DNA from: an uncultured bacterium
GTDB lineage: Bacteria; Desulfobacterota; Binatia; HRBIN30
Reading direction: 5' to 3'
NCBI GenBank assembly: GCA_937975525.1
Contig: CALJUJ010000421.1
Span: 1 to 7,657 of the forward strand
Length of the DNA stretch: 7,657 nucleotides
A program made the position numbers and the translations under genes. Positions within the stretch are counted from its first letter, which is position 1, and the number at the start of each line of letters is the position of its first letter. This document shows positions 1 through 5,980 of this stretch, one piece after another. Under the pieces are notes generated by a model. That model was not told where the DNA came from. It saw only the letters and a program-made list of their open reading frames with translations, and did not search any database.

Positions 1-54
1 ATACGGCGACCACCGAGATCTACACTCTTTCCCTACACGACGCTCTTCCGATCT
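1..54 (+). other. Illumina P5/TruSeq universal adapter (contamination)
   Basis: These 54 bases match the Illumina TruSeq universal (P5 plus read-1 primer) adapter without its first four bases, and end with the characteristic GCTCTTCCGATCT. Genuine genomic sequence starts at 55. The minus-strand actB frame stays open through the adapter and adds 18 artefactual residues beginning RSEERRVGKECRSR, a well-known adapter translation. Anything called across 1-54 should be trimmed. The adapter also shows that this contig end is the end of a library fragment, not a biological boundary. Confidence 0.98.
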
Positions 55-882
55 CACGTCGGCCTTGTCGAAGCGGTAGCGGGAGTCGACAATCCCGCCG
101 AAGGCATACTCCGAGCCGGTACGCGCGGCATCGCGATGGACCGGCTCGTAGCGGTGCCAGCGCGCCTTGGGCAGCGCCTCGCGGATCGCCGCCATCTGCG
201 CCGCCACGGTGGGCGAGCTGGTCGCGCCGGAGAGGAAACGCAGGCCCTCGCCCTGCTTCGGGGCGAGGCGCTCGACGAGGGCAGCGACCTCGGCGGCCAG
301 CGCGCTCCACGGACGGATCTCGCCAGCGCGGGTCACGGCCCGGGCGCGGTCGGGGTCGTAGAGGTCGAGCACGGCAGCCTGGGCGTAGGAGTCGGTCGCG
401 CCGAGGCTCGCCGGGTGCGACGGATTGCCTTCGATCTTCGTCGGCCGGCCCATGTGATTCTCGACGAGCAAGCCGAGCGCGTCGGCGCCGCGCGGCATGG
501 CGGTCGCGAAGTACAGCGGCTCCCCCGGGACCACGTTTTCGGGCTGGCGCACGTAGGGAACGATGAGCTCCTCCGGCTGGCGCGTGCAGGCGCTCAGCCC
601 GGCGAGCGCGAGCGACGCGCTCGTCAGCTTGAGGAACTGCCGGCGGTCGACGGCGTCGAACAGGGTCTGGGCGACCTGAGGGAACTCCGACTTGAGGAAA
701 TCCTGGAAGCGCTCGGTGCCCGCCAGCTCGTCGAGGCTGCGCCAGAACTGCTTGCCGGTAGGCTGTTGCAGCCGCTCGCGGATCTCGTCGAGGTCGATCG
801 TGGGCGTGTCGTGCGAAGATGCTTCCATTGCGTTACCGTCGTGCGGTCCGGCGAGGCGGGGACCGTTGCTTTCGGCGGCCAT
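55..882 (-). CDS. actB: Alternative complex III subunit ActB, N-terminal part (TAT-variant molybdopterin oxidoreductase-like), truncated by contig end
   Basis: ActB is the large periplasm-facing iron-sulfur subunit of alternative complex III, the quinol oxidase that replaces cytochrome bc1 in many bacteria. Only about the first quarter of a roughly 1000-residue protein is present. Numbering from the ATG at 828, it shows the family N-terminal block (KQFWRSLDELAG, 26-37), a twin-arginine motif (DRRQFLKL, 61-68), a hydrophobic stretch and a lipobox (LSAC, Cys81). Molybdopterin-oxidoreductase-type sequence follows (GRPTKIEGNPSHPAS, 127-141; LDLYDPDRAR, 154-163). No CxxC cluster motif is seen here, as expected because the N-terminal half of ActB lacks the cofactor of true enzymes. 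Start: the ATG at 882 overlaps the actA stop (TGATG), suggesting translational coupling; the in-frame ATG at 828 is the alternative, and neither has a clear Shine-Dalgarno. The missing remainder is due to the library end, not gene decay. Confidence 0.9.
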
Positions 883-1538
883 CAGCGGTGACAGACCGAG
901 CAGTTGTCGAGCTGGTCGACGTTGACGTCGTAGGCGCGTACCAGCTCGAGGCCGACCTCCTGCTGGTTGGCAGGCGGCTCCCATTCCATGTTGAAGACCT
1001 GATCGCGCGGCCGGATGTGGTTCTCGGGGGCGCGATGGCAGTTCAAGCACCAGCCCATCGTCAGCGGCGCCTCCTGCCAGGTCAGATTCATCTTGTCGAC
1101 GCGCCCGTGGCAGCTGGCGCAACCGATGCCCTTGGCGACGTGGATGCTGTGGTTGAAGTAGACGAAGTCGGGGAGATCGTGGACGCGGATCCACTCGATG
1201 GACTCGCCGGTCCGGTAGCTGGCCCGCACCGGCTCGAGGTACGGAGCCTCGAGCCAGATCTGCTTGTGGCAGTTCATGCAGACCTGCGTCGCCGGGATCC
1301 CCGCCGACGCCGCCTTCTCGACGGCGGTATGGCAGTAGCGGCAGTCGATTCCGAGCTCACCGGCGTGGTGCTTGTGGCTGAACTGGACTGGCTGCTGCCA
1401 GGCGATGCCGGCTTTGGTGACCAGAGTGGTGTGACTGACGAGATAGATGATGCCGCCGAGGAGGGCGGCGACCAGGCCCCCGCCGACGATGCTCAGACGA
1501 GCGAGCGTGTTCGTGCTTCGGTGGAAGATCTGCGCCAT
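882..1538 (-). CDS. actA: Alternative complex III subunit ActA, pentaheme cytochrome c
   Basis: This 218-residue membrane-anchored multiheme cytochrome passes electrons within alternative complex III toward the terminal oxidase. One hydrophobic segment (about residues 15-34) acts as an uncleaved anchor, followed by a periplasmic domain with exactly five CxxCH heme sites: CRYCH (66-70), CMNCH (87-91), CASCH (140-144), CLNCH (164-168) and CSVCH (213-217), the last almost at the C-terminus. Five hemes with one N-terminal helix is the ActA arrangement. The start at 1538 is chosen because MAQIFHRSTNTLARL resembles the usual family N-terminus; the frame is open upstream to a TTG at 1589, but that extension (HFFLCSNRRG) does not look like family sequence. 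No strong Shine-Dalgarno is visible. Its stop overlaps the actB ATG at 882. It is the first gene of the act operon, separated from purA by 220 bases. Confidence 0.93.
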   Translation of the reverse strand: MAQIFHRSTNTLARLSIVGGGLVAALLGGIIYLVSHTTLVTKAGIAWQQPVQFSHKHHAGELGIDCRYCHTAVEKAASAGIPATQVCMNCHKQIWLEAPYLEPVRASYRTGESIEWIRVHDLPDFVYFNHSIHVAKGIGCASCHGRVDKMNLTWQEAPLTMGWCLNCHRAPENHIRPRDQVFNMEWEPPANQQEVGLELVRAYDVNVDQLDNCSVCHR

Positions 1539-1627
1539 GTGGACCCGTTTATGTACTCCCCGTCGGTTTGAGCACAAGAAGAAGTGCAACTAAATCGACT
1601 AAAGGCCTTGAAAAGCCGCCCTAATTT

Positions 1628-1663
1628 CGCCCCGGCGCACGGGATATGGCTCGCGCCGGGGTG
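1628..1663. repeat. Inverted repeat in the purA-actA intergenic region
   Basis: CCCCGGCGC (1630-1638) and GCGCCGGGG (1653-1661) form a perfect 9-bp stem around a 14-base spacer; one G-T and one C-G pair extend it to 11 bp (1628-1638 with 1653-1663). No T-run follows on either strand, so it is not a standard intrinsic terminator. It could be an operator, a leader hairpin of the act transcript, or part of an imperfect terminator. The rest of the 1539-1758 spacer holds the hairpin at 1709-1736 and no gene that I can recognise. Confidence 0.55.
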
Positions 1664-1708
1664 CACCGGCTGCCGCAGCACCCCGCGTGACGGCGCGTAG
1701 ATCTACTG

Positions 1709-1736
1709 AAACTGCCGGCAAATGCAAACGCCGCAG
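1709..1736 (-). terminator. Candidate weak intrinsic terminator after purA
   Basis: On the minus strand, 23 bases past the purA stop, CTG-CGGC is reversed in complement as GCCG-CAG (arms 1736-1730 and 1719-1712, with one bulged base) around a 10-base loop, followed by TTT (1711-1709). The position suits the end of the aminotransferase-serA-purA transcript, but the stem is short and the T-run is only three bases. Confidence 0.35.
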
Positions 1737-1758
1737 CCCATCGCGAGCCGCGGCGACG

Positions 1759-3051
1759 TCAGTCGAAGACGCTCTGGCGCAGAATCGTTTCGTCGCGTCC
1801 GGCCCCGACCGAGATCATCATCGCCGGCGCACCGGCGAGCTCCTCGAGGCGAGCGACGTAGCGGCGAGCGTTCGCCGGCAGGTCCTCGACCCGGCGCACC
1901 GAGTCGAGCGACTCGCTCCAACCGGGCAGGTCTTCGTAGACCGGCGTGGCGTCGCGCAGCACCCCGAGCGACGCCGGGACGTGCTCGAGACGGTGGCCAC
2001 GGTGCTCGTAGGCGACGCACACGCGCAGCGGGTCGATACCGGTCAAGACGTCGAGCTTGGTGAGGACGAGGCCGTCCATCGCATTGAGGCGCACGGCGTG
2101 ACGCACCACGACCGAGTCGAACCAGCCGCAGCGCCGCGGGCGTCCGGTGGTGGCACCGAACTCGTCGCCGTCCTTCCGCAGGCGATCCCCGAGATCGTCG
2201 TGCAGCTCGGTCGGGAAGGGGCCGGCGCCGACTCGTGTCGTGTAGGCCTTGGCGATACCGACCACACGCTCGATCTGCCGCGGCGCGACGCCGGTGCCGG
2301 TGCACACCGCGCCAACCGTGGTGTTCGACGACGTCACGTAGGGGTAGGTCCCATGGTCGACGTCGAGCATGGTCCCCTGCCCGCCCTCGAACAGCACGCG
2401 CCGCCCGTTCGCCAACTGCTCGTGGAGAAACACCGAGGTGTCGGTCACGTAGGGCGCGAAACGGTCGGCGAGCACCCGATACTCGGCGAGCGTCTGCTCG
2501 AGGTCGAGTGCCTCCGCCCCGAGAATTTCCCGCAGGTACGCGTTCTTCTCGCGGAGCGTTGCCGCGAGCGTCGCCTCGAACACCTCGGGCTCGAGCAGGT
2601 CGGCGAAGCGCACGCCGACCCGGGCCATCTTGTCCTCGTACGTCGGGCCGATGCCGCGCCCCGTCGTGCCGATGCGCCCCTCGCCGCGCAACCGCTCGCG
2701 CGCAAGGTCGATCGCCTTGTGATGCGGCAAGATGACGTGGGCGCGATCGCTGATCTTCAGCAGGCTGTCGTCGCGCAGGTAGCCGCGCATCCGCAGCGCC
2801 TCGATCTCGTCGCCGAGCACGCGCGGATCGACGACCACACCGTTGCCGATGACGCACACCTTGTCGTCGTGGAGCACACCCGAAGGCACCAGGTGCAGAA
2901 CCGTCTTCTGGCCGTCGACGACGAGCGTATGCCCGGCGTTGTTGCCACCCTGGTAACGGGCGATGACGTCGGCGTCGGCAGCGAGAATGTCGACGACCTT
3001 ACCCTTCCCCTCGTCGCCCCACTGGGCGCCGATGACGACGGCAGCGGGCAT
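1759..3051 (-). CDS. purA: Adenylosuccinate synthetase
   Basis: PurA catalyses GTP-dependent joining of IMP and aspartate to adenylosuccinate, the first committed step from IMP to AMP, in the cytoplasm. The 430-residue length is normal and all signatures are present: the N-terminal GTP-binding loop GDEGKGK (12-18) with catalytic Asp13; GGNNAGHT (35-42) with catalytic His41; the IMP-binding segment GTTGRGIGPTYEDK (128-141); QGTMLD (225-230); TTGRPRRCGW (301-310); the guanine-recognition motif TKLDVL (331-336); and VGAGRDET near the C-terminus (415-422). Its ATG (3051-3049) overlaps the serA stop as TGATG, with no strong Shine-Dalgarno, so it is probably translated by coupling. It is the last gene of an operon led by a class V aminotransferase and preceded by a ZTP riboswitch, which would put its expression under purine/one-carbon control. 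No damage is visible. Confidence 0.98.
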   Translation of the reverse strand: MPAAVVIGAQWGDEGKGKVVDILAADADVIARYQGGNNAGHTLVVDGQKTVLHLVPSGVLHDDKVCVIGNGVVVDPRVLGDEIEALRMRGYLRDDSLLKISDRAHVILPHHKAIDLARERLRGEGRIGTTGRGIGPTYEDKMARVGVRFADLLEPEVFEATLAATLREKNAYLREILGAEALDLEQTLAEYRVLADRFAPYVTDTSVFLHEQLANGRRVLFEGGQGTMLDVDHGTYPYVTSSNTTVGAVCTGTGVAPRQIERVVGIAKAYTTRVGAGPFPTELHDDLGDRLRKDGDEFGATTGRPRRCGWFDSVVVRHAVRLNAMDGLVLTKLDVLTGIDPLRVCVAYEHRGHRLEHVPASLGVLRDATPVYEDLPGWSESLDSVRRVEDLPANARRYVARLEELAGAPAMMISVGAGRDETILRQSVFD

Positions 3052-4301
3052 CAGAGTCGAATCAGCGCGGCCGAGACGATGTTCGGCAGCTCGCGCAACT
3101 TGGCCATGACGGCGTCGGGGATGGCCGCGTCGACGTGGATCAGCGAAACCGCGTTGCCACCGACCTCGTCGCGGCCGAGCTCGAGGCGAGCGATGTTGAC
3201 GGAGGCATCGCCGAGCATGGCGCCCACGGCGCCGACCACACCCGGGACGTCGCGGTTGTGCAGCAGCAAGATGTAGCCCTCGGGCTGCGAATCGACGAAG
3301 AAGTCGTTGATGCGCACGAGCCGCAGGATGTCCTGCCCGAAGATCGCACCGCTGACGACGTCGACCCGCTCGTCGGTAGTCACGCGCACGGTGACGTGAT
3401 TCGAGAAGGTCTTCGAGTTCGACGTCGACGACTCGACGATCTTGATGCCGCGTTCGCGTGCGATCGCCGGTGCGTTGACGTAGTTCACGCTCGACGCGAC
3501 GACGTGGTTCAGCAGCCCGTGCAGGACCGCCACGGTGAGCGGCTTGGTGTCGAGCGTGGCGACCTCGCCGGCATACTCGATCGCCACCTGGCGCGGCGCG
3601 CCCTGCAGCAACTGTCCCTGAAAGCTACCGATCTTCTCGCACAACGTCAGGTACGGGCGCAGAGCTTTGCGCTGTTCCGGGCTGATCGACGGCACGTTGA
3701 CCGCGTCCTGGATCACGTCGCGGGCGAGGAAATTGACGATCTGCTGGGCGATCGCGGTGGCGACGTTGAGCTGCGCCTCGCCGGTGGCGGCACCGAGGTG
3801 GGGGGTACAGATGACCTGATCCATCGCGAGAAGCGGGTGGTCGGCGGGCGGCGGCTCCTGTTCGAAGACGTCGAGCGCGGCGCCGGCGACGGTGCCGGCC
3901 TGGAGGGCCGCCGCAAGCGCAGTCTCGTCGACGATGCCCCCGCGTGCACAGTTCACCAAGCGCACGCCTTTCTTCATCTTCCGGAAGGCGTCGCTGCCGA
4001 CCAGGCCGCGGGTCTCGGCCATGAGGGGAACGTGGATGGTGATGAAATCGGAGCAACCGTAGAGCTCGTCGAGCGACACGAGATCGACGCCGTGCTTGCT
4101 CGCAACCTCGGCGGTCAGGAACGGATCGTAGACCACGACCTTCATCTTGAGGCCGATGGCGCGCTCGGCGACGAGACGGCCGATGTTGCCGAGCCCGATG
4201 ACGCCGAGCGTTTTCTTGAACACTTCGCTGCCGACGAAGCGCCCCTTCTCCCAGAGCCCGCTTTTCATCGATGCGGTCGCCTGGGGAATCGAGCCCGCCA
4301 A
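3051..4301 (-). CDS. serA: SerA C-terminal part (NAD-binding, intervening and ACT domains)
   Basis: This is the open frame immediately after the TAG, in the same frame; the first codon, TTG, directly follows the stop, and the first ATG is at 4268. In full-gene numbering it holds the Rossmann motif GLGNIG (148-153), NCARGG with catalytic Arg232, DVFEQEPP with catalytic Glu261 and CTPHLGAATGEAQ with catalytic His280. An allosteric intervening domain (about 317-452) and a C-terminal ACT regulatory domain (about 454-528, beginning near GYILLLHNRDVPG) follow. Independent translation would need re-initiation at TTG or at 4268; neither has a convincing ribosome-binding site. It is more likely part of one continuous gene. 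Confidence 0.65.
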   Translation of the reverse strand: MAGSIPQATASMKSGLWEKGRFVGSEVFKKTLGVIGLGNIGRLVAERAIGLKMKVVVYDPFLTAEVASKHGVDLVSLDELYGCSDFITIHVPLMAETRGLVGSDAFRKMKKGVRLVNCARGGIVDETALAAALQAGTVAGAALDVFEQEPPPADHPLLAMDQVICTPHLGAATGEAQLNVATAIAQQIVNFLARDVIQDAVNVPSISPEQRKALRPYLTLCEKIGSFQGQLLQGAPRQVAIEYAGEVATLDTKPLTVAVLHGLLNHVVASSVNYVNAPAIARERGIKIVESSTSNSKTFSNHVTVRVTTDERVDVVSGAIFGQDILRLVRINDFFVDSQPEGYILLLHNRDVPGVVGAVGAMLGDASVNIARLELGRDEVGGNAVSLIHVDAAIPDAVMAKLRELPNIVSAALIRL

Positions 4302-4637
4302 CTAAAGCATCATGCTGATGGCGTGCTCCGCCGTGGTGACGTTTTTGCCGAACGGCGTGTTCATCACCACGATGCCGCGCGCCGTGGCTGCGGCGACGTC
4401 GATGTTGTCGACGCCGATGCCAGCCCGACCGATGACCCGCAGATTCTCGGCAGCGGCGATCACGTCCGCCGTCACCATCGAACCACTACGAACGATCAAG
4501 CCGTGAAAGGGCGGGATCTTGGCGACGAACTCGGCGGGGGCGAGGCCGGCCGCGGTCTCGACCTCGATGTCGCCGTTGGCACGCAGGATGTCGAGCCCCT
4601 GGGGCGCCAGCTTGTCGGCTACGAGAACTTTGAACAT
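4302..4637 (-). CDS. serA: SerA N-terminal fragment (residues 1-111, ends at the TAG)
   Basis: This is the translatable 5' part of the interrupted serA. It carries most of the split substrate-binding lobe: MFKVLVADKLAPQGLDIL at the start, LIVRSGSMV (48-55, substrate-phosphate/carboxylate contact region), GRAGIGVDNID (70-80) and NTPFGKNVTTAEHAISMML (93-111) just before the stop. The break falls at the hinge into the NAD-binding domain, so this piece alone cannot be an active dehydrogenase. Confidence 0.7.
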   Translation of the reverse strand: MFKVLVADKLAPQGLDILRANGDIEVETAAGLAPAEFVAKIPPFHGLIVRSGSMVTADVIAAAENLRVIGRAGIGVDNIDVAAATARGIVVMNTPFGKNVTTAEHAISMML

Positions 4638-4641
4638 CGAT

Positions 4642-5790
4642 TCACTCCGGGAGCGCGTCCATGAGGACCGCCTCTGCCGCAGCCACACCGCTGCCGAGCG
4701 CGACGTCGTGGCCGAAATGCTTGAGCGCCATCTCGAACGCGGCGATCGCCGTGATCGTGTCGAAGGCGCCCATGTGACCCATGTGGGCGATACGGACGAT
4801 CTTTCCCTTGAGCTGATCCTGGCCGCCGGCGAACGTCACACCCATTTTGTCGCGCAGGTAGGCGACCAACTTGCCGCCGGGGACGGTCTCGGGCACGTAG
4901 ATGCCGGTGAGGCCCGGGCTCGGCGCGGTCGGCGCCACCAGCTGCAGGCCGAGCCCTTCGGCGGCGGCGCGCGTCGCGCGGGCGAGCCGGTGGTGGCGTG
5001 CGAAGACCGACTGCCAGCCCTCCTCCTTCATCATCGTCAGGGCTTCGCGCAGCCCGATGACGAGCGAGATCGCCGGCGTCCACGCGGTGGTGTCCTTGCC
5101 GAGCGCGTCGCGCTCCTTGGCGAGGTCGAAGTAGAAGCGCGGCGATTTCGCGCTCTTGGTCCGCGCCCAGGCACGCTCGCTGAGGGCGATCACCGCCAAT
5201 CCCGGCGGCAGCATCAAGGCCTTCTGCGAGCCGGTGATCAGCACGTCGATCCCCCAGCGATCCATCGGCACGTCGGTCACGCCGACGGCGGTGATGCCGT
5301 CGACGACGAGCATGACGTCGCGTTCGCGGGTGACGGCGGCGATCTCCTCGACCGGGTGCAGGACGCTCGTCGACGTTTCACTCGCCTGGACGAAGACGCC
5401 ACGGATCGAAGGATCTTCGTCGAGGGCGCGGCGGATGTCGTCGACGCGCACGGCGTGCCCCCATTCGACGCCGAGCTCGGTGTATTCGACGCCGAACTTG
5501 CTGGCGATCTTGCCCCAGCGCTCGCCGAACTTGCCGCCGTTGACGGTGAGGATGCGTTCACCGGGCGAGAACAGATTGGTGATCGAGCTTTCCATGGCGC
5601 CGGTACCGGAGGCCGCCAGCATCAGAACGTCCTGGCTGGTCTGGTAGAGCTCTTTGAGAAGCGCCTTGGTTTCGGCGAAGATCTGGCTGAACTGCGGCGT
5701 GCGGTGGTGGATCATCGGCTGCGCCATGGCCAGCGCGACGCGCGACGGCACGGGCGTAGGTCCTGGTGCGATCAGGTAGTTCTTGATCAC
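4642..5790 (-). CDS. Class V PLP-dependent aminotransferase, probable phosphoserine (or serine/alanine-glyoxylate type) transaminase
   Basis: This 382-residue cytoplasmic enzyme is of the alanine-/serine-glyoxylate aminotransferase family. Visible hallmarks: the N-terminal APGPTPVP (8-15); the cofactor-phosphate loop ASGTGAMES (60-68); Asp164 in VVDGITAVG, which should pair with the pyridine nitrogen; Lys190 in TGSQKALMLPPG, the expected Schiff-base lysine; and Arg333 (KIVRIAHMGH), the expected carboxylate binder. The family alone does not give the substrate. Adjacency to serA (4-base gap) suggests it performs step two of serine synthesis, 3-phosphohydroxypyruvate plus glutamate to phosphoserine, in place of classical SerC. 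The start is GTG at 5790-5788, with GAGG (5800-5797) six bases before it. It is the first gene of the operon and begins 21 bases after the riboswitch terminator. Confidence 0.88.
   Translation of the reverse strand: MIKNYLIAPGPTPVPSRVALAMAQPMIHHRTPQFSQIFAETKALLKELYQTSQDVLMLAASGTGAMESSITNLFSPGERILTVNGGKFGERWGKIASKFGVEYTELGVEWGHAVRVDDIRRALDEDPSIRGVFVQASETSTSVLHPVEEIAAVTRERDVMLVVDGITAVGVTDVPMDRWGIDVLITGSQKALMLPPGLAVIALSERAWARTKSAKSPRFYFDLAKERDALGKDTTAWTPAISLVIGLREALTMMKEEGWQSVFARHHRLARATRAAAEGLGLQLVAPTAPSPGLTGIYVPETVPGGKLVAYLRDKMGVTFAGGQDQLKGKIVRIAHMGHMGAFDTITAIAAFEMALKHFGHDVALGSGVAAAEAVLMDALPE
4645..4648 (-). promoter_or_regulatory. Ribosome-binding site of serA
   Basis: GGAG with a 7-base spacer to the ATG at 4637. 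It lies inside the last codons of the aminotransferase gene, next to that gene's TGA, which fixes the serA start and indicates coupled translation. Confidence 0.75.
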
Positions 5791-5796
5791 GGTCGT

Positions 5797-5800
5797 CCTC
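5797..5800 (-). promoter_or_regulatory. Ribosome-binding site of the aminotransferase gene
   Basis: GAGG six bases before the GTG at 5790. It supports GTG as the real start and lies downstream of the riboswitch terminator, so control is probably transcriptional rather than by hiding this site. Confidence 0.7.
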
Positions 5801-5811
5801 GTTCGTTTGGC

Positions 5812-5850
5812 AAAAAAAAGCCTGAACCTCTCGGGATCAGAGGCCCAGGC
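5812..5850 (-). terminator. Intrinsic terminator forming the expression platform of the ZTP riboswitch
   Basis: GCCTGGGCCTCT (5850-5839) pairs along its full length with AGAGGTTCAGGC (5831-5820): 12 bp, two of them G-U, with a 7-base loop, followed by eight consecutive T (5819-5812). This is the strongest intrinsic terminator in the window. Its 5' arm contains most of the conserved CCGCCUGGGC segment of the aptamer, so terminator and ligand-binding pseudoknot cannot form together. It ends 21 bases before the start of the aminotransferase gene and can also stop transcripts running on from folE. Confidence 0.93.
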
Positions 5851-5914
5851 GGTCGACCACTGAGGTCAGCACTTCCTCGTGGTCGGTTCCACGTTCTCGC
5901 CAGTCGTGCAGACC
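5843..5914 (-). promoter_or_regulatory. ZTP riboswitch aptamer (pfl motif)
   Basis: The minus strand has all the recognisable parts of the ZMP/ZTP-sensing pfl RNA, in order. P1 is GGUC-U-GCAC (5914-5906) pairing with GUGC-U-GACC (5872-5864) with one U-U mismatch. Next come the conserved GACUGGCG (5905-5898), P2 CGUGG/CCACG (5893-5889 with 5882-5878) around AACCGA, a purine-rich AGGAA joining strand, and a linker that can fold as GACC-UCAGU-GGUC (5867-5855). The conserved CCGCCUGGGC (5852-5843) closes the motif. GGCG of the first conserved block can pair with CGCC of the last, forming the expected pseudoknot. The AGGAA strand differs slightly from the GGGGA I recall from well-studied examples. 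The ligand accumulates when 10-formyl-tetrahydrofolate runs short; the architecture predicts an ON switch for the aminotransferase-serA-purA operon. Confidence 0.92.
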
Positions 5915-5932
5915 ATCAAAGCTGTCGCGTCG

Positions 5933-5961
5933 GGTCTAACAAGCGTCTCGTAGCGAGTCAA
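5933..5961 (-). promoter_or_regulatory. Candidate sigma70-type promoter for the riboswitch-controlled operon
   Basis: TTGACT (5961-5956) resembles the -35 consensus, and 17 bases later comes TAGACC (5938-5933), preceded by TGT as in an extended -10. Transcription would begin near 5925-5930, about a dozen bases before aptamer helix P1, which is the spacing expected for a dedicated riboswitch promoter. The -10 match is poor (3 of 6), so this rests mainly on the -35, the spacing and the position. Confidence 0.45.
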
Positions 5962-5980
5962 CTTGGCTCCGTACGCGCTC

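Larger units (their letters stand above)
3051..4637 (-). pseudogene. serA: D-3-phosphoglycerate dehydrogenase (long, ACT-domain type), interrupted by one in-frame TAG
   Basis: SerA oxidises 3-phosphoglycerate to 3-phosphohydroxypyruvate with NAD+, the first step of serine synthesis. From the ATG at 4637 to the stop at 3053-3051 there are 528 sense positions, the usual length for the long form with substrate-binding, NAD-binding, intervening and ACT domains. One codon, number 112 (4304-4302), is TAG, where homologues continue as MML-A-LAR-x-IPQA. Both sides align without any frame change and catalytic Arg232, Glu261 and His280 are intact, so this is a single-codon nonsense lesion or a consensus error rather than progressive decay. 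The start is well supported: GGAG (4648-4645) lies 7 bases upstream and overlaps the end of the aminotransferase gene, whose stop is only 4 bases away. It is the middle gene of the operon. I expect a working serA in the living cell, but on the sequence as given the product is cut at residue 111. Confidence 0.85.

Noticed and set aside
20..310. Minus-strand frame of 96 codons ending in IGRASCRERV
   Set aside because: Its end is adapter translation and it lies in a wrong frame over actB.
136..1571. Plus-strand frames opposite actB and actA
   Set aside because: The minus strand encodes five CxxCH heme motifs and a clear ActB N-terminus; the plus-strand products show no family features.
1550..1577. 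Possible actA promoter TTGTGC-16 bases-TACATA
   Set aside because: Both hexamers are weak, and the start would fall only a few bases before the ATG, so I do not report it as a feature.
1539..1589. Upstream extension of actA to a TTG at 1589
   Set aside because: The extra 17 residues do not resemble cytochrome sequence, and MAQIFHRSTNT at 1538 fits the family N-terminus.
1628..1663. Inverted repeat as the intrinsic terminator of purA
   Set aside because: The minus-strand sequence after the stem is GAAATTAG, not a T-run; the hairpin at 1709-1736 is nearer to the gene and slightly better.
4302..4304. TAG read as pyrrolysine or another programmed recoding signal
   Set aside because: SerA is not a known pyrrolysine protein, the position is a small residue at the inter-domain hinge, and no recoding machinery or downstream element is visible; an error or nonsense mutation is simpler.
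1687..4664. Very long plus-strand open frames (about 500 codons each) opposite purA and serA, and another opposite the aminotransferase (4519-6006)
   Set aside because: They are antisense shadows of strongly identified minus-strand genes, with low-complexity Arg/Asp/Val-rich translations typical of GC-rich codon bias and no recognisable domains.
4638..4688. Upstream extension of serA to 4688
   Set aside because: It would overlap the aminotransferase by 47 bases and add Arg/Ser-rich residues; the ATG at 4637 has a good Shine-Dalgarno and family-like MFKVLVADKL.
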